64,000 nt of DNA from Schistosoma mansoni (lineage: Eukaryota; Platyhelminthes; Trematoda; Strigeidida; Schistosomatidae). Of the stretch, positions 38,376 through 50,700 are shown in pieces. Numbering within the stretch: the stretch's first letter is position 1; each line of letters begins with the position of its first letter. The position numbers and the translations under genes are program-made. The stretch is taken from NCBI RefSeq assembly GCF_000237925.1, contig NW_017385999.1:992001-1056000 (forward strand), written 5' to 3'. Below the pieces are notes generated by a model. The model ran no database searches. It saw only the letters and a list, made by a program, of their open reading frames with translations, and had not been told where the DNA came from.

Positions 38376-41300
38376 GACACTGGACAAGTGTGAAAGTTTG
38401 TACGTAATTAAAATTTGATGTCACGGCCATTTTTATTCGTTATCACACAAACTCAATACAGTTTTCTTGCTTTTAAAGGTCTTCTGGATAATGGAAAGAG
38501 GAAACGACCACATAGGAGGGAACGGCGGAATATTAGTTTTGTGGCCACAGGATGGACTCAGTGCATCTGAAGGGATAGGAATACTAATGTTACTGTACAT
38601 GTCAGTGGATTGATGGATGCACTTTACCACGAGTGATTCTCAGGAGGTCATACTTCTGCTTATCCAGATGGAAAGGGAGTAGGTGTGCATTGTGGATCCT
38701 AAGTCTGAGTCGAAACCACAAGATAGTGAAGTGGTCAGTAGGATATAAGTTTCAGGAGGGCCTTGGATTTCATCTAAGGATGGACTTTGGATATCTCGGA
38801 TTTGCTCATGGATGCTTGGGATGGGATAACGGGGAGTAGGTTGCAATCCAAGCTGTCAGGAGCATACTCGTATCGTATGTCCTGTACGAAAACACTCACT
38901 CAACAACGGATACTAGATCACCACAACTGTTCTGGAACATTTTTCGCCAATTAAATGCCTTGGCGTTCCACCCTTGCAATGGACCCCAAAACAGTCGATA
39001 GACGTCCATGAAATCGAAGGCTATCGTCCAGCACTCATTGGACGTAAATAAATAATTCCAGTTTGGCTTTTAAAGCTAGGTAGTCAATTTCAACGCTGAG
39101 AAGCCCCGTTTCCACACCAGGACCCAACTTTATTTGCTTTGGTGTCAAATAAATTGTCTAATCTCTTGTCTTGATATCACGTGTTGGTCTTATGAAGTCC
39201 ATGTAGTCCCGACCAGGAGCTGGTTGTCACGAAACGAAAGTGACTGCCAGATGACAGGTCTACGTATGGCATGTTGTGGTAAGATAAGGTTCTACAATTT
39301 TACATTCCGGTAATGCCAACCTGAGAAATTTCTCGCTTGTTAGTGTAGGCCATTAATTCTCAATACTTCGTGGCTGTGAAGAGTTTCCCTGACAAGAATC
39401 CCGTCAACTATCTAGAGAAGCATTTCGGTCGACTCCATTGCTTGGTTTGTTGTAGTCAGGGCTTGTCAATGAGTGTAGGTGGTGTGGGGTCCTTGGAATC
39501 GTGACTGGCCATCGAGGTCATCGCTTGAGAGGTGTTTGTTCATACTCACTGTCAGCAGATTTTAGAGACCATCTAACTTCGGTTCAGTCTTCAGACGTCC
39601 CTATTTATTGGGTTGTAAAACTGTAAACAGTCTCTGTCATTACTTTACTGGCTCTATATGGTATGTGCGTTTCTAGAGGATGGGTGGTGACCTGTCTCTT
39701 ATATTGTAGGTCTCCCTACGATTGTGGTATCCAACCCTCTGACTTGGTTGTGACAAGTACGCTTCTACAGGACACTGACGTCCCTGTCCACCGCACCAGA
39801 AACTTAGTCTCGTAGTTGCTTAGCTGACTGCGAGCTACCCCCGGTCATAATCACTCAACAGCTACTGTGTAGTACTGACTAGTATGAGGCGCACCAGGGA
39901 CGTGAATTCTAATTATGTATAGAAAAGGACGAGGTACTGTGTTCTAAGATTAGGAGGGTGGGAAGTTCAGAGTCCTGAATCAGGTTAGACGGTAAACAAT
40001 ACAATAGTTGGGCATCTTGGTCATCTCGCATCACACCAAGCCCAAAGTTTGTCTAGATTTAAGCGCAAACCGACGGGCTATGCACTACAACAATCGACAT
40101 TCATTGAGCCAGTAAGCTGTCTTTATTTCTTCAACATGGCTGTTTGGTTAGACATGATGTAGATATTGGTTAACTCGCATGTATTGGTGCCACCGAGATT
40201 GTCTTCTCCGTGATCATATAAACCTTGGAGTGCGTTCTCACGACACAAGTACACCAATCTTGTTGAGGGCTGGTCTCATTTGCGACTAAAGTGTGTTCAT
40301 TGTTTGATTCACGACTAATCGTTTCTGTATGCCTGACTACTCATTTGTTGGTCTGTTAGTGTTGAGCCCGTGATCATTGCAAGTGTAGCGGGATTGTGTT
40401 GTCTCTTCGGTCAAGATCTCAGCAAAGAAATAAGTGGGGATCGTCCAGTCTCGACACCCGGATATGTTCTCGCCCAAGAAAGACTGTATTTAGACATAAG
40501 GCCCACAGTCAGGCCTCCTGGATATTTAAGCGGATAGAATGCGAGGGAAGAGAGACGAGAGTTTATGCTTAGTTCTGTGGTGTTGTTTGGGAGTTCATTA
40601 TTGTATTTCGGACTATGTTAGGGCCATATGCTCAATCAATCTGCATCGAGAGGTAAAACCAATGTAGTTGTTGTAATTAGCGATTTTGGATTACGCATGG
40701 TGAGATTGTGACATAATAGCATCGTAGTGAACCGTGAAAGGAGTGAGTGTGAAACTTAAAGGTGTATGGGACTACTTAGGTGGTCGGTGAGAGTTACATT
40801 GTGAAGCTTCTGGTGAATTGGGAGTTAGATTAGACTCAGTCAGACCCATATTTTATTATTTCAGTGCCAATCGGTGTGACGAATTCTCCTCATGTTGGCC
40901 ACAAAGGAGTTATTAACCAAGTCAGTCAGTGAAGTCTTTCCTGACATCTAATGCTTTGGAATTGACAAGTAGACAATTTATGCAGCACGTCGCCGTTTCG
41001 TATCTTACTGGGACAGGACTTTTCACTTTGCACAAAACAATGTGGTCTTTTTATTGAAGCTATTGTTGTGTTGGTACTTTGTAGTTTTCTCCAATCAGGA
41101 TAGATTTCAGAGGCATATAACGACAGACATTGATCATGTGTGGTTAAATCTACGAATAACTCATGCAAGCACTAGTACTGTTGAAAAAACTTTGAGGTTG
41201 TATTTAATGAGAGGGAATTTGTGTTCAATTCATGCACTAATATTTTACGATACTTAATGTAACTCCAGACTGTGCATCGATCCATCAGTTTCATTCTGAA

Positions 41301-41485
41301 CACTGTGTGCAAAAATCATGCCTCCAAACTACACCTCAGATAGGCGTAGAACATGTAAATCCACACACAGCATAGAAGTAGGATAGAAGGCCTGATAGAA
41401 GTTAACAATCAATTCAGGGTTTGGGGGACTTTTGTTTTATCTGTTCAAAACCTCTGTTGGGCGGTAATCTAGAACCTACATCAAA

Positions 41486-42230
41486 ATGTCCAGAACTACT
41501 CACAAGATCTATGTTGGGAATTTGCCTCCAGATACCAAAACTCGAGATATCGAGAATCTATTTTCAAAGTATGGTCCGATTGCAGCAATCGATCTGAAAG
41601 CTGGACAAAGACGTGGTCCACCGTTTGCATTCGTTGAGTTCGAAGACGAGCTGTAAGTTGTGTTTATATGACGTGGGCTTTCCCAGTGATGCGTCAGATG
41701 CCGTTCGTGGACGCGACGGATACAACTTTGATGGGTACGCCTTGCGAGTTGAGTTACCACGTACTGGAGGTTTTAACAATGGGAATGGCGGTCCCAACCC
41801 TAACCAGTTCCGGAGAGGAGGTTTCAATCGCGGGGGTGGTGGGGCTAGTGGCCCTTCAAGGAGGTCAGACTTCCGTGTAATTGTCACGGGTTTGCCACCC
41901 ACTGGTAGTTGGCAAGATCTCAAGGATCACATGCGTGAAGCTGGAGATGTTGGATATGCTGATGTGTTCCGTGATGGCACCGGTGTGGTTGAATTCCTAA
42001 GGTACGAGGACATGAAGTATGCTATTAGACGTCTGGACGACTCCAAGTTTCGTTCTCATGAGGTATGTTTGTCGGTCATAGTAATTCAAACTTTGTAGGG
42101 GGAATCCTCGTATATCCGTGTCCGCGAGGAGAGGGCTGGAGGGTCTCGTTCCAGGTCTCGGTCGTATGGCTCACCACGGAGAGGTCGATCCTACGATTCG
42201 TGCTCTAGGTCAATCAGCCCTCGACGATAA
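41486..42230 (+). CDS. SRSF1: SRSF1-like SR splicing factor, copy 3
   Basis: Exons are 41486-41652, 41687-42062 and 42099-42230, 224 residues. The protein looks identical to copy 2, with Ala168. It is the last complete copy: the fourth unit breaks off about 490 bp before the point where its start codon would fall. The intron lengths of 34 and 36 bp and splice sites are unchanged. Confidence 0.95.
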
Positions 42231-44857
42231 GACACTGGACAAGTGTGAAAGTTTGTACGTAATTAAAATTTGATGTCACGGCCATTTTTATTCGTTATCA
42301 CACAAACTCAATACAGTTTTCTTGCTTTTAAAGGTCTTCTGGATAATGTAAAGAGGAAACGACCACATAGGAGGGAACGGCGGAATATTAGTTTTGTGGC
42401 CACAGGATGGACTCAGTGCATCTGAAGGGATAGGAATACTAATGTTACTGTACATGTCAGTGGATTGATGGATGCACTTTACCACGAGTGATTCTCAGGA
42501 GGTCATACTTCTGCTTATCCAGATGGAAAGGGAGTAGGTGTGCATTGTGGATCCTAAGTCTGAGTCGAAACCACAAGATAGTGAAGTGGTCAGTAGGATA
42601 TAAGTTTCAGGAGGGCCTTGGATTTCATCTAAGGATGGACTTTGGATATCTCGGATTTGCTCATGGATGCTTGGGATGGGATAACGGGGAGTAGGTTGCA
42701 ATCCAAGCTGTCAGGAGCATACTCGTATCGTATGTCCTGTACGAAAACACTCACTCAACAACGGATACTAGATCACCACAACTGTTCTGGAACATTTTTC
42801 GCCAATTAAATGCCTTGGCGTTCCACCCTTGCAATGGACCCCAAAACAGTCGATAGACGTCCATGAAATCGAAGGCTATCGTCCAGCACTCATTGGACGT
42901 AAATAAATAATTCCAGTTTGGCTTTTAAAGCTAGGTAGTCAATTTCAACGCTGAGAAGCCCCGTTTCCACACCAGGACCCAACTTTATTTGCTTTGGTGT
43001 CAAATAAATTGTTTAATCTCTTGTCTTGATATCACGTGTTGGTCTTATGAAGTCCATGTAGTCCCGACCAGGAGCTGGTTGTCACGAAACGAAAGTGACT
43101 GCCAGATGACAGGTCTACGTATGGCATGTTGTGGTAAGATAAGGTTCTACAATTTTACATTCCGGTAATGCCAACCTGAGAAATTTCTCGCTTGTTAGTG
43201 TAGGCCATTAATTCTCAATACTTCGTGGCTGTGAAGAGTTTCCCTGACAAGAATCCCGTCAACTATCTAGAGAAGCATTTCGGTCGACTCCATTGCTTGG
43301 TTTGTTGTAGTCAGGGCTTGTCAATGAGTGTAGGTGGTGTGGGGTCCTTGGAATCGTGACTGGCCATCGAGGTCATCGCTTGAGAGGTGTTTGTTCATAC
43401 TCACTGTCAGCAGATTTTAGAGACCATCTAACTTCGGTTCAGTCTTCAGACGTCCCTATTTATTGGGTTGTAAAATTGTAAACAGTCTCTGTCATTACTT
43501 TACTGGCTCTATATGGTATGTGCGTTTCTAGAGGATGGGTGGTGACCTGTCTCTTATATTGTAGGTCTCCCTACGATTGTGGTATCCAACCCTCTGACTT
43601 GGTTGTGACAAGTACGCTTCTACAGGACACTGACGTCCCTGTCCACCGCACCAGAAACTTAGTCTCGTAGTTGCTTAGCTGACTGCGAGCTACCCCCGGT
43701 CATAATCACTCAACAGCTACTGTGTAGTACTGACTAGTATGAGGCGCACCAGGGACGTGAATTCTAATTATGTATAGAAAAGGACGAGGTACTGTGTTCT
43801 AAGATTAGGAGGGTGGGAAGTTCAGAGTCCTGAATCAGGTTAGACGGTAAACAATACAATAGTTGGGCATCTTGGTCATCTCGCATCACACCAAGCCCAA
43901 AGTTTGTCTAGATTTAAGCGCAAACCGACGGGCTATGCACTACAACAATCGACATTCATTGAGCCAGTAAGCTGTCTTTATTTCTTCAACATGGCTGTTT
44001 GGTTAGACATGATGTAGATATTGGTTAACTCGCATGTATTGGTGCCACCGAGATTGTCTTCTCCGTGATCATATAAACCTTGGAGTGCGTTCTCACGACA
44101 CAAGTACACCAATCTTGTTGAGGGCTGGTCTCATTTGCGACTAAAGTGTGTTCATTGTTTGATTCACGACTAATCGTTTCTGTATGCCTGACTACTCATT
44201 TGTTGGTCTGTTAGTGTTGAGCCCGTGATCATTGCAAGTGTAGCGGGATTGTGTTGTCTCTTCGGTCAAGATCTCAGCAAAGAAATAAGTGGGGATCGTC
44301 CAGTCTCGACACCCGGATATGTTCTCGCCCAAGAAAGACTGTATTTAGACATAAGGCCCACAGTCAGGCCTCCTGGATATTTAAGCGGATAGAATGCGAG
44401 GGAAGAGAGACGAGAGTTTATGCTTAGTTCTGTGGTGTTGTTTGGGAGTTCATTATTTTATTTCGGACTATGTTAGGGCCATATGCTCAATCAATCTGCA
44501 TCGAGAGGTAAAACCAATGTAGTTGTTGTAATTAGCGATTTTGGATTACGCATGGTGAGATTGTGACATAATAGCATCGTAGTGAACCGTGAAAGGAGTG
44601 AGTGTGAAACTTAAAGGTGTATGGGACTACTTAGGTGGTCGGTGAGAGTTACATTGTGAAGCTTCTGGTGAATTGGGAGTTAGATTAGACTCAGTCAGAC
44701 CCATATTTTATTATTTCAGTGCCAATCGGTGTGACGAATTCTCCTCATGTTGGCCACAAAGGAGTTATTAACCAAGTCAGTCAGTGAAGTCTTTCCTGAC
44801 ATCTAATGCTTTGGAATTGACAAGTAGACAATTTATGCAGCACGTGGCCGTTTCGTA

Positions 44858-46479
44858 GCTGCCGGGGACCGTCTTCTGCGTCATGTTATGAACCATATGG
44901 TGTTCTTATTGTTTCGGCTTCTTTTTGAGTTATATTCCGCTCAGTTTTTGATGTAAATTCTTTGCGGAGCGAATGTTTTGAATGCTTTTCCTGTTGTTTT
45001 GTCCTGTTATCAGTTGTGTCTTCCTTTGCTCGGGAAAAATGTATAGCATAGTGTTTCGTTTTCTGGATTTTCAGTTTGTAGTTTAAAATATCGAACCAAA
45101 TCCTGGGTCTTCACTATAAGTTATCGTCCAATTGGAACACAGGAATGACATCATTTCGTTATATCTTAGGAAATATGGTTAAATTAGCGGTTGCCTACTC
45201 TTTTGTTTGAAAATGAGCAACATTAGTGCTAATTTAGGTAAAGCAGCTTGTTGTCGTTTTTCTAACAGTAATACGTCATGCAATTTCTCTTAATATATAA
45301 GATTTCAATGAAAAGCTATGTATGGAACGTTGCAGAGAGGTATTTAACGTGTTTATTCAACACCGAAACACGCCAATTGCCTTATTAAGTTTTTTATGGT
45401 ATCTAGTCATCGATATCTCGTTTATTTTCAATTCTAAGTGAAGAGGAACGACTTATGCACGCATGCATACAAAAACCAACTTTTCTTTCTTATTTGTGAA
45501 GCTGTTACGCATCCAGAAAAGTATCAGTTCGTTCGAGTGGGCCTACGGCAACCGGTTTGTAACTAATATTAAAGGCGAAACAACTAATTATAAAACAGTA
45601 ACGTATAAGTGGAGTATTAGAATGCCTTCGGGGCTGTCGATTATTGTCAATTTCTATCCTTAAGTAACGATAATTCTTTCGTCGTTATTCTGAAGGGAAT
45701 CTGCGCAAAATCTAAGTGCTGATTACGCCGTTCAGAGTAACGAAAAGAGCTCCATGACCAAACCATTCAGCTCAGAACAAAACTCCACCAAAATCCCTCA
45801 CTTGAGCTACAGATCCCCTCCCACCATCTTAGTTTGTAACTCATACCAACTATATTTCTGAGTTTCTAAATATAGGATTATGGTCTCAGTACCCAGTGCT
45901 ATGGTTTGTTTCCTTAATTTGCGTTATTGAAACATTTCACTGGTGAGCAACGCAACTTTTAAACGCCGGAAACTATTTTATGCACAGCGAAAACGCTTAG
46001 TCTTTGTTTTTGAAAGCACATTATTTAACATCTGAAAGACTTATAGTGGAAAGTGGACTTGCTTTGTAATCTGGCTAAAGTTTAGAAGTCCATGATATCC
46101 TTCATTTCCCTAGAATATTTTGTAACTGCTGACAATCATACGAATATGCACAGCAACTTGCACTAGCTAAGTAGGCCGTATGCATGAACTAAGTGATGTC
46201 GTGTCTCAAGAACTCGATGTATAAACTTTGGGCTGGAAACAGCCAGACTATGAGGTCACGAATGACTAATACAATTTCTACTGACGGAATAACTCCTTGT
46301 ACTCTTAGAATGCAGTTATTCCCTAGAGTAGATTGTTTCGGCAATTATTTCCGGTCAATCGTCATTAACATTAAACGTGCTGGAGTTACTCAGGTTCATT
46401 ATATTCTGTAACTTGCCAAGGTCTCCAAAAAACAGAAGCATGTTAACGAAACGACCCAAGTGGATCTTTTAGTGAGATG
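44858..46479. other. Right flank of the array, unassigned
   Basis: Unique-looking sequence begins at the array breakpoint. A 66-residue frame at 45463-45663 and a 72-residue frame at 46193-46411 show no recognisable domain; the second may be decayed upstream sequence of the RTE fragment that follows. Confidence 0.4.
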
Positions 46480-47024
46480 AGGATGCTTAGAATACTCAAA
46501 TGATGTAGTCTTGGTCGGTGAAGACGCTGATAAAATACAGTCTTGGTAGCACTAAGCAACAATGCGAGGATGTTGAAAATGCGTTTCTCTCCCTCTAAAT
46601 GTAGACTGTTGCTTCAGGACTAACCTGCGTCAACACCTAAACTAAGGCTAGAGAGTGTAGTCGAACGCGTCGACAACTTCACTTAACATAGAAGCCTGAT
46701 CAACCCTGATGAATTGGTCTCTGACGAAGTTTGTGCATGGATTCAAAAACGTCTTTTGGCTTATACAGACTAACGTCACCTATGGCGAAGGCGAGATATC
46801 CGTCTATCAATTAAGGGATGAGTGTACTGCGCAGCAGTTAGTTGTCTTCTACTTTACAGCCGCAAAACGTGGCCATTAAGAGTAGAAGATACTCACCAGT
46901 TACTAGTATTTGGTCACATGTGAATATTCATCGACTGAGATGGTTGGAGGCTCTGGGTGACGTGGCTCAAAAGCGATCACAATGGCGTAGGTATATATAC
47001 TCTTCGTCTTCTTTTAAACCGTGA
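46480..47024 (+). mobile_element. Decayed RTE-type (SR2-like) RT C-terminus, internally deleted
   Basis: Plus-strand pieces give the catalytic box with decay (YSND-VVLVGEDADKIQ, from about 46493), then FSPSKCRLLLQD, VDNFTYIGSLINPDE, a DIRLSIKG / VYCAAVSCLLLYSRKTWPLRVED block, and finally HRLRWLEALGDVAQKRSQWRR. In RTE elements the HRLRWLGH motif and the LETLGDMAQ-type tail are normally separated by several dozen residues. Here they are joined directly near 46940-46950, which shows an internal deletion. Stops and frameshifts make it dead. It belongs to the same clade as the fragment at 1-842. Confidence 0.8.
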
Positions 47025-47127
47025 GATTAAAGTTGCTTTACATATTTCTACCAACTACTTTCTTCTTGTACTGTATCCTTATACACAATCTTCCTTTTAT
47101 ATATTGCTACGATTGAAGTAACTACTT

Positions 47128-47425
47128 CTATGAATTTGGTTTTCACCTTGTTGTGCTAATGAGGTGTAGCAACGTGGGCCGATGCATATATGTGCCTGGT
47201 CCTATGCAGTAGCTAAGGCGAAAGAAGCGATAACTTGACAGCTTTAACAACTACAATATCCAATAATTTCCCAATATTTCTTCTAATAACCGTGACTATT
47301 AAGTATGAATGAACCTAGTCCATTCTTGAGTCAGTCTGCTACAACGTAGGACCAGGCACATATATGGATCGGTCCAAGTTGCTATACATCATTAGCACAA
47401 CAAGATGAACACCGAATTCATAGTA
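47128..47425. repeat. Imperfect inverted repeat, arms of about 85 bp
   Basis: The left arm is about 47128-47213 and the right arm about 47338-47424, read on the opposite strand. Both contain TTGTTGTGCTAATG and CATATATGTGCCTGGTCCTA. The loop is about 125 bp. It directly follows the RTE RT C-terminus, so the left arm may be that element's 3' untranslated region and the right arm a second, inverted copy. Each arm differs at several positions, so the structure is not recent. Confidence 0.75.
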
Positions 47426-47429
47426 TTTA

Positions 47430-49676
47430 ATTTAATGGTGGTTATATGTTTAAGTAACTAGTGCCAAGTACTGGGAAACTTTAAAATCCTTTCAAACCAG
47501 TATAACATAGTTCAACTGGGTATTAGATAGCTGTGTAAAACTGCGTCGCTGAGTACTCACGACAGTATTACATTTACTTAATGCTAAGACAAGTTTTGTT
47601 CAGCGACCCTTCCATATGAGCAATGCTTTGCATGCAAACGCAGAGTAGTTCTGCACGGTGGACTTACAGTGAGATAAGGTTGTGTACCTTTACGTGCAAG
47701 ATATGGACGAAAGTCAAACGTGCTTGTATGCTGAAACTTTTAACTTGCTAGCACGTATTAACTGATTCCTAGCTTAATGTTGGACATGAAGCAGAGACCT
47801 GACATAGTTGGTTAAGAAGTCGAAATCTGGGAAGCTTCGCCGGTTTTCGCTTAGGTAGCCTGGATGTTTCACCAGTTCATGTATAAAAGACCTACTGCTA
47901 TGTAAATGAACCTGACACCAGATAAAAATGTGGATTTAAAAACAACTGACAAGTGACTTATCCCAACACAGGAAGTCTCTCAAAAGAAGTCTGTGAAACA
48001 AATTTAGGAGACACCTGTACGCTATGAAATCCAAAAGACTGGACCTTTTTGTAACTGCGACATACACTACGACATAAATTGATACTTCCCAGAGACGTTC
48101 TGTAAGATAGAACATTGTTGTTGCTAAAACATGAGATAAGATGTAAAAATATTAGGATTATGCCAAATGAATACTTTGAGTATATTATTCCAGAAGATTA
48201 ATCTATGCGGATTTTTCGCCTACATAGACCGCATTAACTCTTAATTATTAGTATGCAACCTTCGTTGTCGTGTACAACCATACACAACTTGTGTTAAGCA
48301 ACATATCTGGATGTGTAATATCCAGAGGACTCAGGAAAGCTTCTAACGATGTCTTCATGAACCATACTCCTATGTTTAGGTGTTATCATTGGTACTTTCA
48401 GCAAAACTATTTAAAGTCATTTGAAGTTCATCCTTTTAATTTCATCTCGGGGTGCTAAAATAAAGGTTAACTATAACCAGATAACTAGTAAGGCCTTAAC
48501 TTTGTAACCTAGAAAGATCACAAACATTTTGAAAACAAACATTAAGTGAGGGGATGGTCTGAAGACTTTAGTTATGTTAAAGGGTGGATGGGGCTTTTAT
48601 CACGGTCTGTGAAAATAATAAGTAAAAGGTCCTATCTTTTTACCCTTCGGACGATCTATTTTGGGGCCAGTGTCGTTTGTCCACATAGTGAAGTACGATT
48701 TTACTGCGCGCAGTAACATACATAATAAAGACATCAAAGAAGACGACTTAGACGGCCACACGCAGTTTATAAATTGATTGTAATCATAATTAAATACTAG
48801 TGAGTGTTGTAAGAACCACTGAATATAACTCACATTACTAGATGGCTAACATGATGTTCACGGTTCTCTACGTTAGTAGGTAATGAGTTATTGTAATTAA
48901 TGACCTAAAGACTATAAATTACCATAAAAGCATCAGCTGTCCGAGGCTTGCGATCACCTAGTACAGCATTCAAGAGTTTAGATACAGTCCCGGATTTCAT
49001 CAGAAAAATACTGACACATTCATATTTTAAATACAAAGTGGACATGACAAGATGGGCTATAGTAAAGATATTTTTTATCTTCCCTACAAAGTAGTGAAAA
49101 CATCTAAGAATTCCGGGCCGGTGCTAAATAAATAGGACACCGTACAGCATAAAGCCAAAAGTCTGCAGGCTCGGTGGTTAATTCATCGTTACTACATTCC
49201 CATGATATAATGAGCAAAGCTAAATATTTGCATCTCAAAGTGAACTACTAGAATCCTTCGGAAAGTAATGAAAACACACTTTAGAGATACTGCTAACGAG
49301 AGATTGAATCCTCAGAACGATACACTTTAGGAATAACGAAGGTTATTTGAATTATAACTAGTGACAAAGATTTATATACATTTTAACCCCTATTTATTCA
49401 TCAGGCCTGGTGAGGCTCACGTGTTAATTTATTGAACTTTTCGACTTGTCTTTAAACCCACTTTGAGGTCAATGTCTTCTTTTTAAGAAATCCGACAAGA
49501 CGATTGAGTCGACCTCGAAGTTATGGTTTCACATACGACGATAAAAATCACACTGAAAAACCCGGATGACACAGCTGCTTCTTGGTTTGATAAAAGCAGT
49601 TTTCGGAATCAGATTTTACTACATAATGTAGGTGCACAAAGCAAATGTTAACACTAGTTTGCAACTAATTTGATTT
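47430..49676. other. Non-coding stretch downstream of the ATP synthase f gene
   Basis: No gene recognised. Frames of 62-77 residues at 48270-48458 (plus) and 48600-48833 (minus) have no domain or splice support. Confidence 0.4.
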
Positions 49677-50003
49677 CTAATGATACTTAGAATGTTTGTG
49701 ACTCCTGTGTTCAGCGTAGTCCGAGAAATAACGAAAGGCTGCAAAAGAGAAAGTCAATTGAAAGAAAGGCACGACAGATGGCCTTTTTGTCATCACCCAA
49801 CGAAAAGCATATCTCCAGTAAAAGCGACTAACCGCACGTAACATATCCACTGGATTTTTGCTCCTACGTGAAAACCACTCACTGAGCTGACCTAGCTGCA
49901 CATCACCAAACGGAATGTCCTTTTTGCCATAATATGTTCCAGGGAAATATACACCATGTACTCGTGCATTGTATTCCTTGGGAAGAAGGCCGAAGTTCAT
50001 CAT
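49677..50003 (-). CDS. ATP5MF: Mitochondrial ATP synthase subunit f
   Basis: A continuous 108-residue frame from the ATG at 50003. Residues about 31-70 (PFGDVQLGQLSEWF, then DMLRAVSRFYWRY) and the C-terminal half, with a hydrophobic stretch at about 76-90 and a basic end in KYH, match the family plan of the F1Fo ATP synthase membrane subunit f. That plan is an LGELP-W-like motif, an FxRGYYRYYNKY-like segment, one membrane helix and a KYH end. The protein sits in the inner mitochondrial membrane at the Fo peripheral region and helps dimer packing. It is slightly longer than the human form (94 residues), with the extra length at the N-terminus. The coding part is intronless. The frame stays open for six codons before the ATG, but that stretch starts with GTG and is taken as leader. 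An acceptor-like TTTGTTTTTACAG ends at 50086, suggesting a 5' leader exon or trans-splice site. Confidence 0.9.
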   Translation of the reverse strand: MMNFGLLPKEYNARVHGVYFPGTYYGKKDIPFGDVQLGQLSEWFSRRSKNPVDMLRAVSRFYWRYAFRWVMTKRPSVVPFFQLTFSFAAFRYFSDYAEHRSHKHSKYH

Positions 50004-50085
50004 ACAGTATGTTCCGTTCACGAATCTAAACGGCGCCGCAGTATTTTCAACAAATCAACTTTTGGGATAAATTGCTTTATTGATC

Positions 50086-50099
50086 CTGTAAAAACAAAC
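50086..50099 (-). promoter_or_regulatory. Splice acceptor in the leader of the ATP synthase f gene
   Basis: Read on the minus strand, a pyrimidine-rich tract and CAG lie about 83 bp before the start codon. It would serve either a 5' UTR intron or addition of the flatworm spliced leader; the sequence cannot tell which. Confidence 0.4.
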
Positions 50100-50700
50100 T
50101 GTAAATCGCTTCATAAATCACTATTAATATGTGTATGTTGTATATATAAACTGCTTTTTTTTCAAAACTAACGTACAAATAGCGTTGTATAGAGGAGAGG
50201 TCTTTGGTGTGAAATTTTACCTTGATGGATTCTTATGAGTCCTCAAAAGCATGAAGAAGATCCTTCAATACTACTTGAGTTTATTTAAATTGTATTTTTA
50301 CATAGGTGGATAGCTATTACTTCTAGATTTTGCCATACGTGAAGTTAGTTTTAACGAATCCTTTAAAGTTTTTAGCATATAAGTTCATTGCATTATATTA
50401 GATTTGCATTCATGCCTGCTTGTTAGTGACAGAGGGCTGTCAGCCTTTGTCTGTTTTTTTTCTTTTAGGCATTTGTGAGTGTCTAGCTTTCTCTTGAAAC
50501 ACTCAGTTAAAGGTGCGTACACTACTGCCTCGAGTAATAGGTTCCAGGGGCGAGGAGAACTGTATACCACCTGGATTTACATGTTACTGACTTTGAGTCC
50601 GCCTACTATGTCCTCTTAGGTGGTCTGATCTAGTAATAAGAAGAAGGATTTATCATATATAAAATCGTTTCTTAATATTCTTTAAGTTTAAACCAGATCA
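50100..50700. other. Upstream region of the ATP synthase f gene
   Basis: It should contain the promoter but no motif stands out. A 61-residue minus frame at 50385-50570 is probably repeat-derived. Confidence 0.35.

Larger units (their letters stand above)
30667..44857 (+). repeat. Tandem array of about 3.7 copies of a 3,855-bp unit containing an SRSF1-like gene
   Basis: Units start at 30667, 34522, 38377 and 42232; the last is truncated at about 44845-44857, before its gene. Matching landmarks recur at exactly 3,855 bp, and only about ten substitutions and no indels were noticed between units, so the amplification is recent. Each complete unit holds about 3.1 kb of non-coding DNA, then one three-exon splicing-factor gene at its right end. 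The non-coding part contains the dispersed repeat near unit position 2,095 and several overlapping 65-83 residue frames on both strands that I take as noise. The array begins 2 bp after the position equivalent to the gene's stop codon. All gene copies face right, as expected from unequal crossing-over. An assembly artefact cannot be ruled out from sequence alone. Confidence 0.95.

Noticed and set aside
30667-44857. A CRISPR-like or satellite array
   Set aside because: The period is 3,855 bp with a multi-exon eukaryotic gene in each unit, so it is a segmental tandem duplication.
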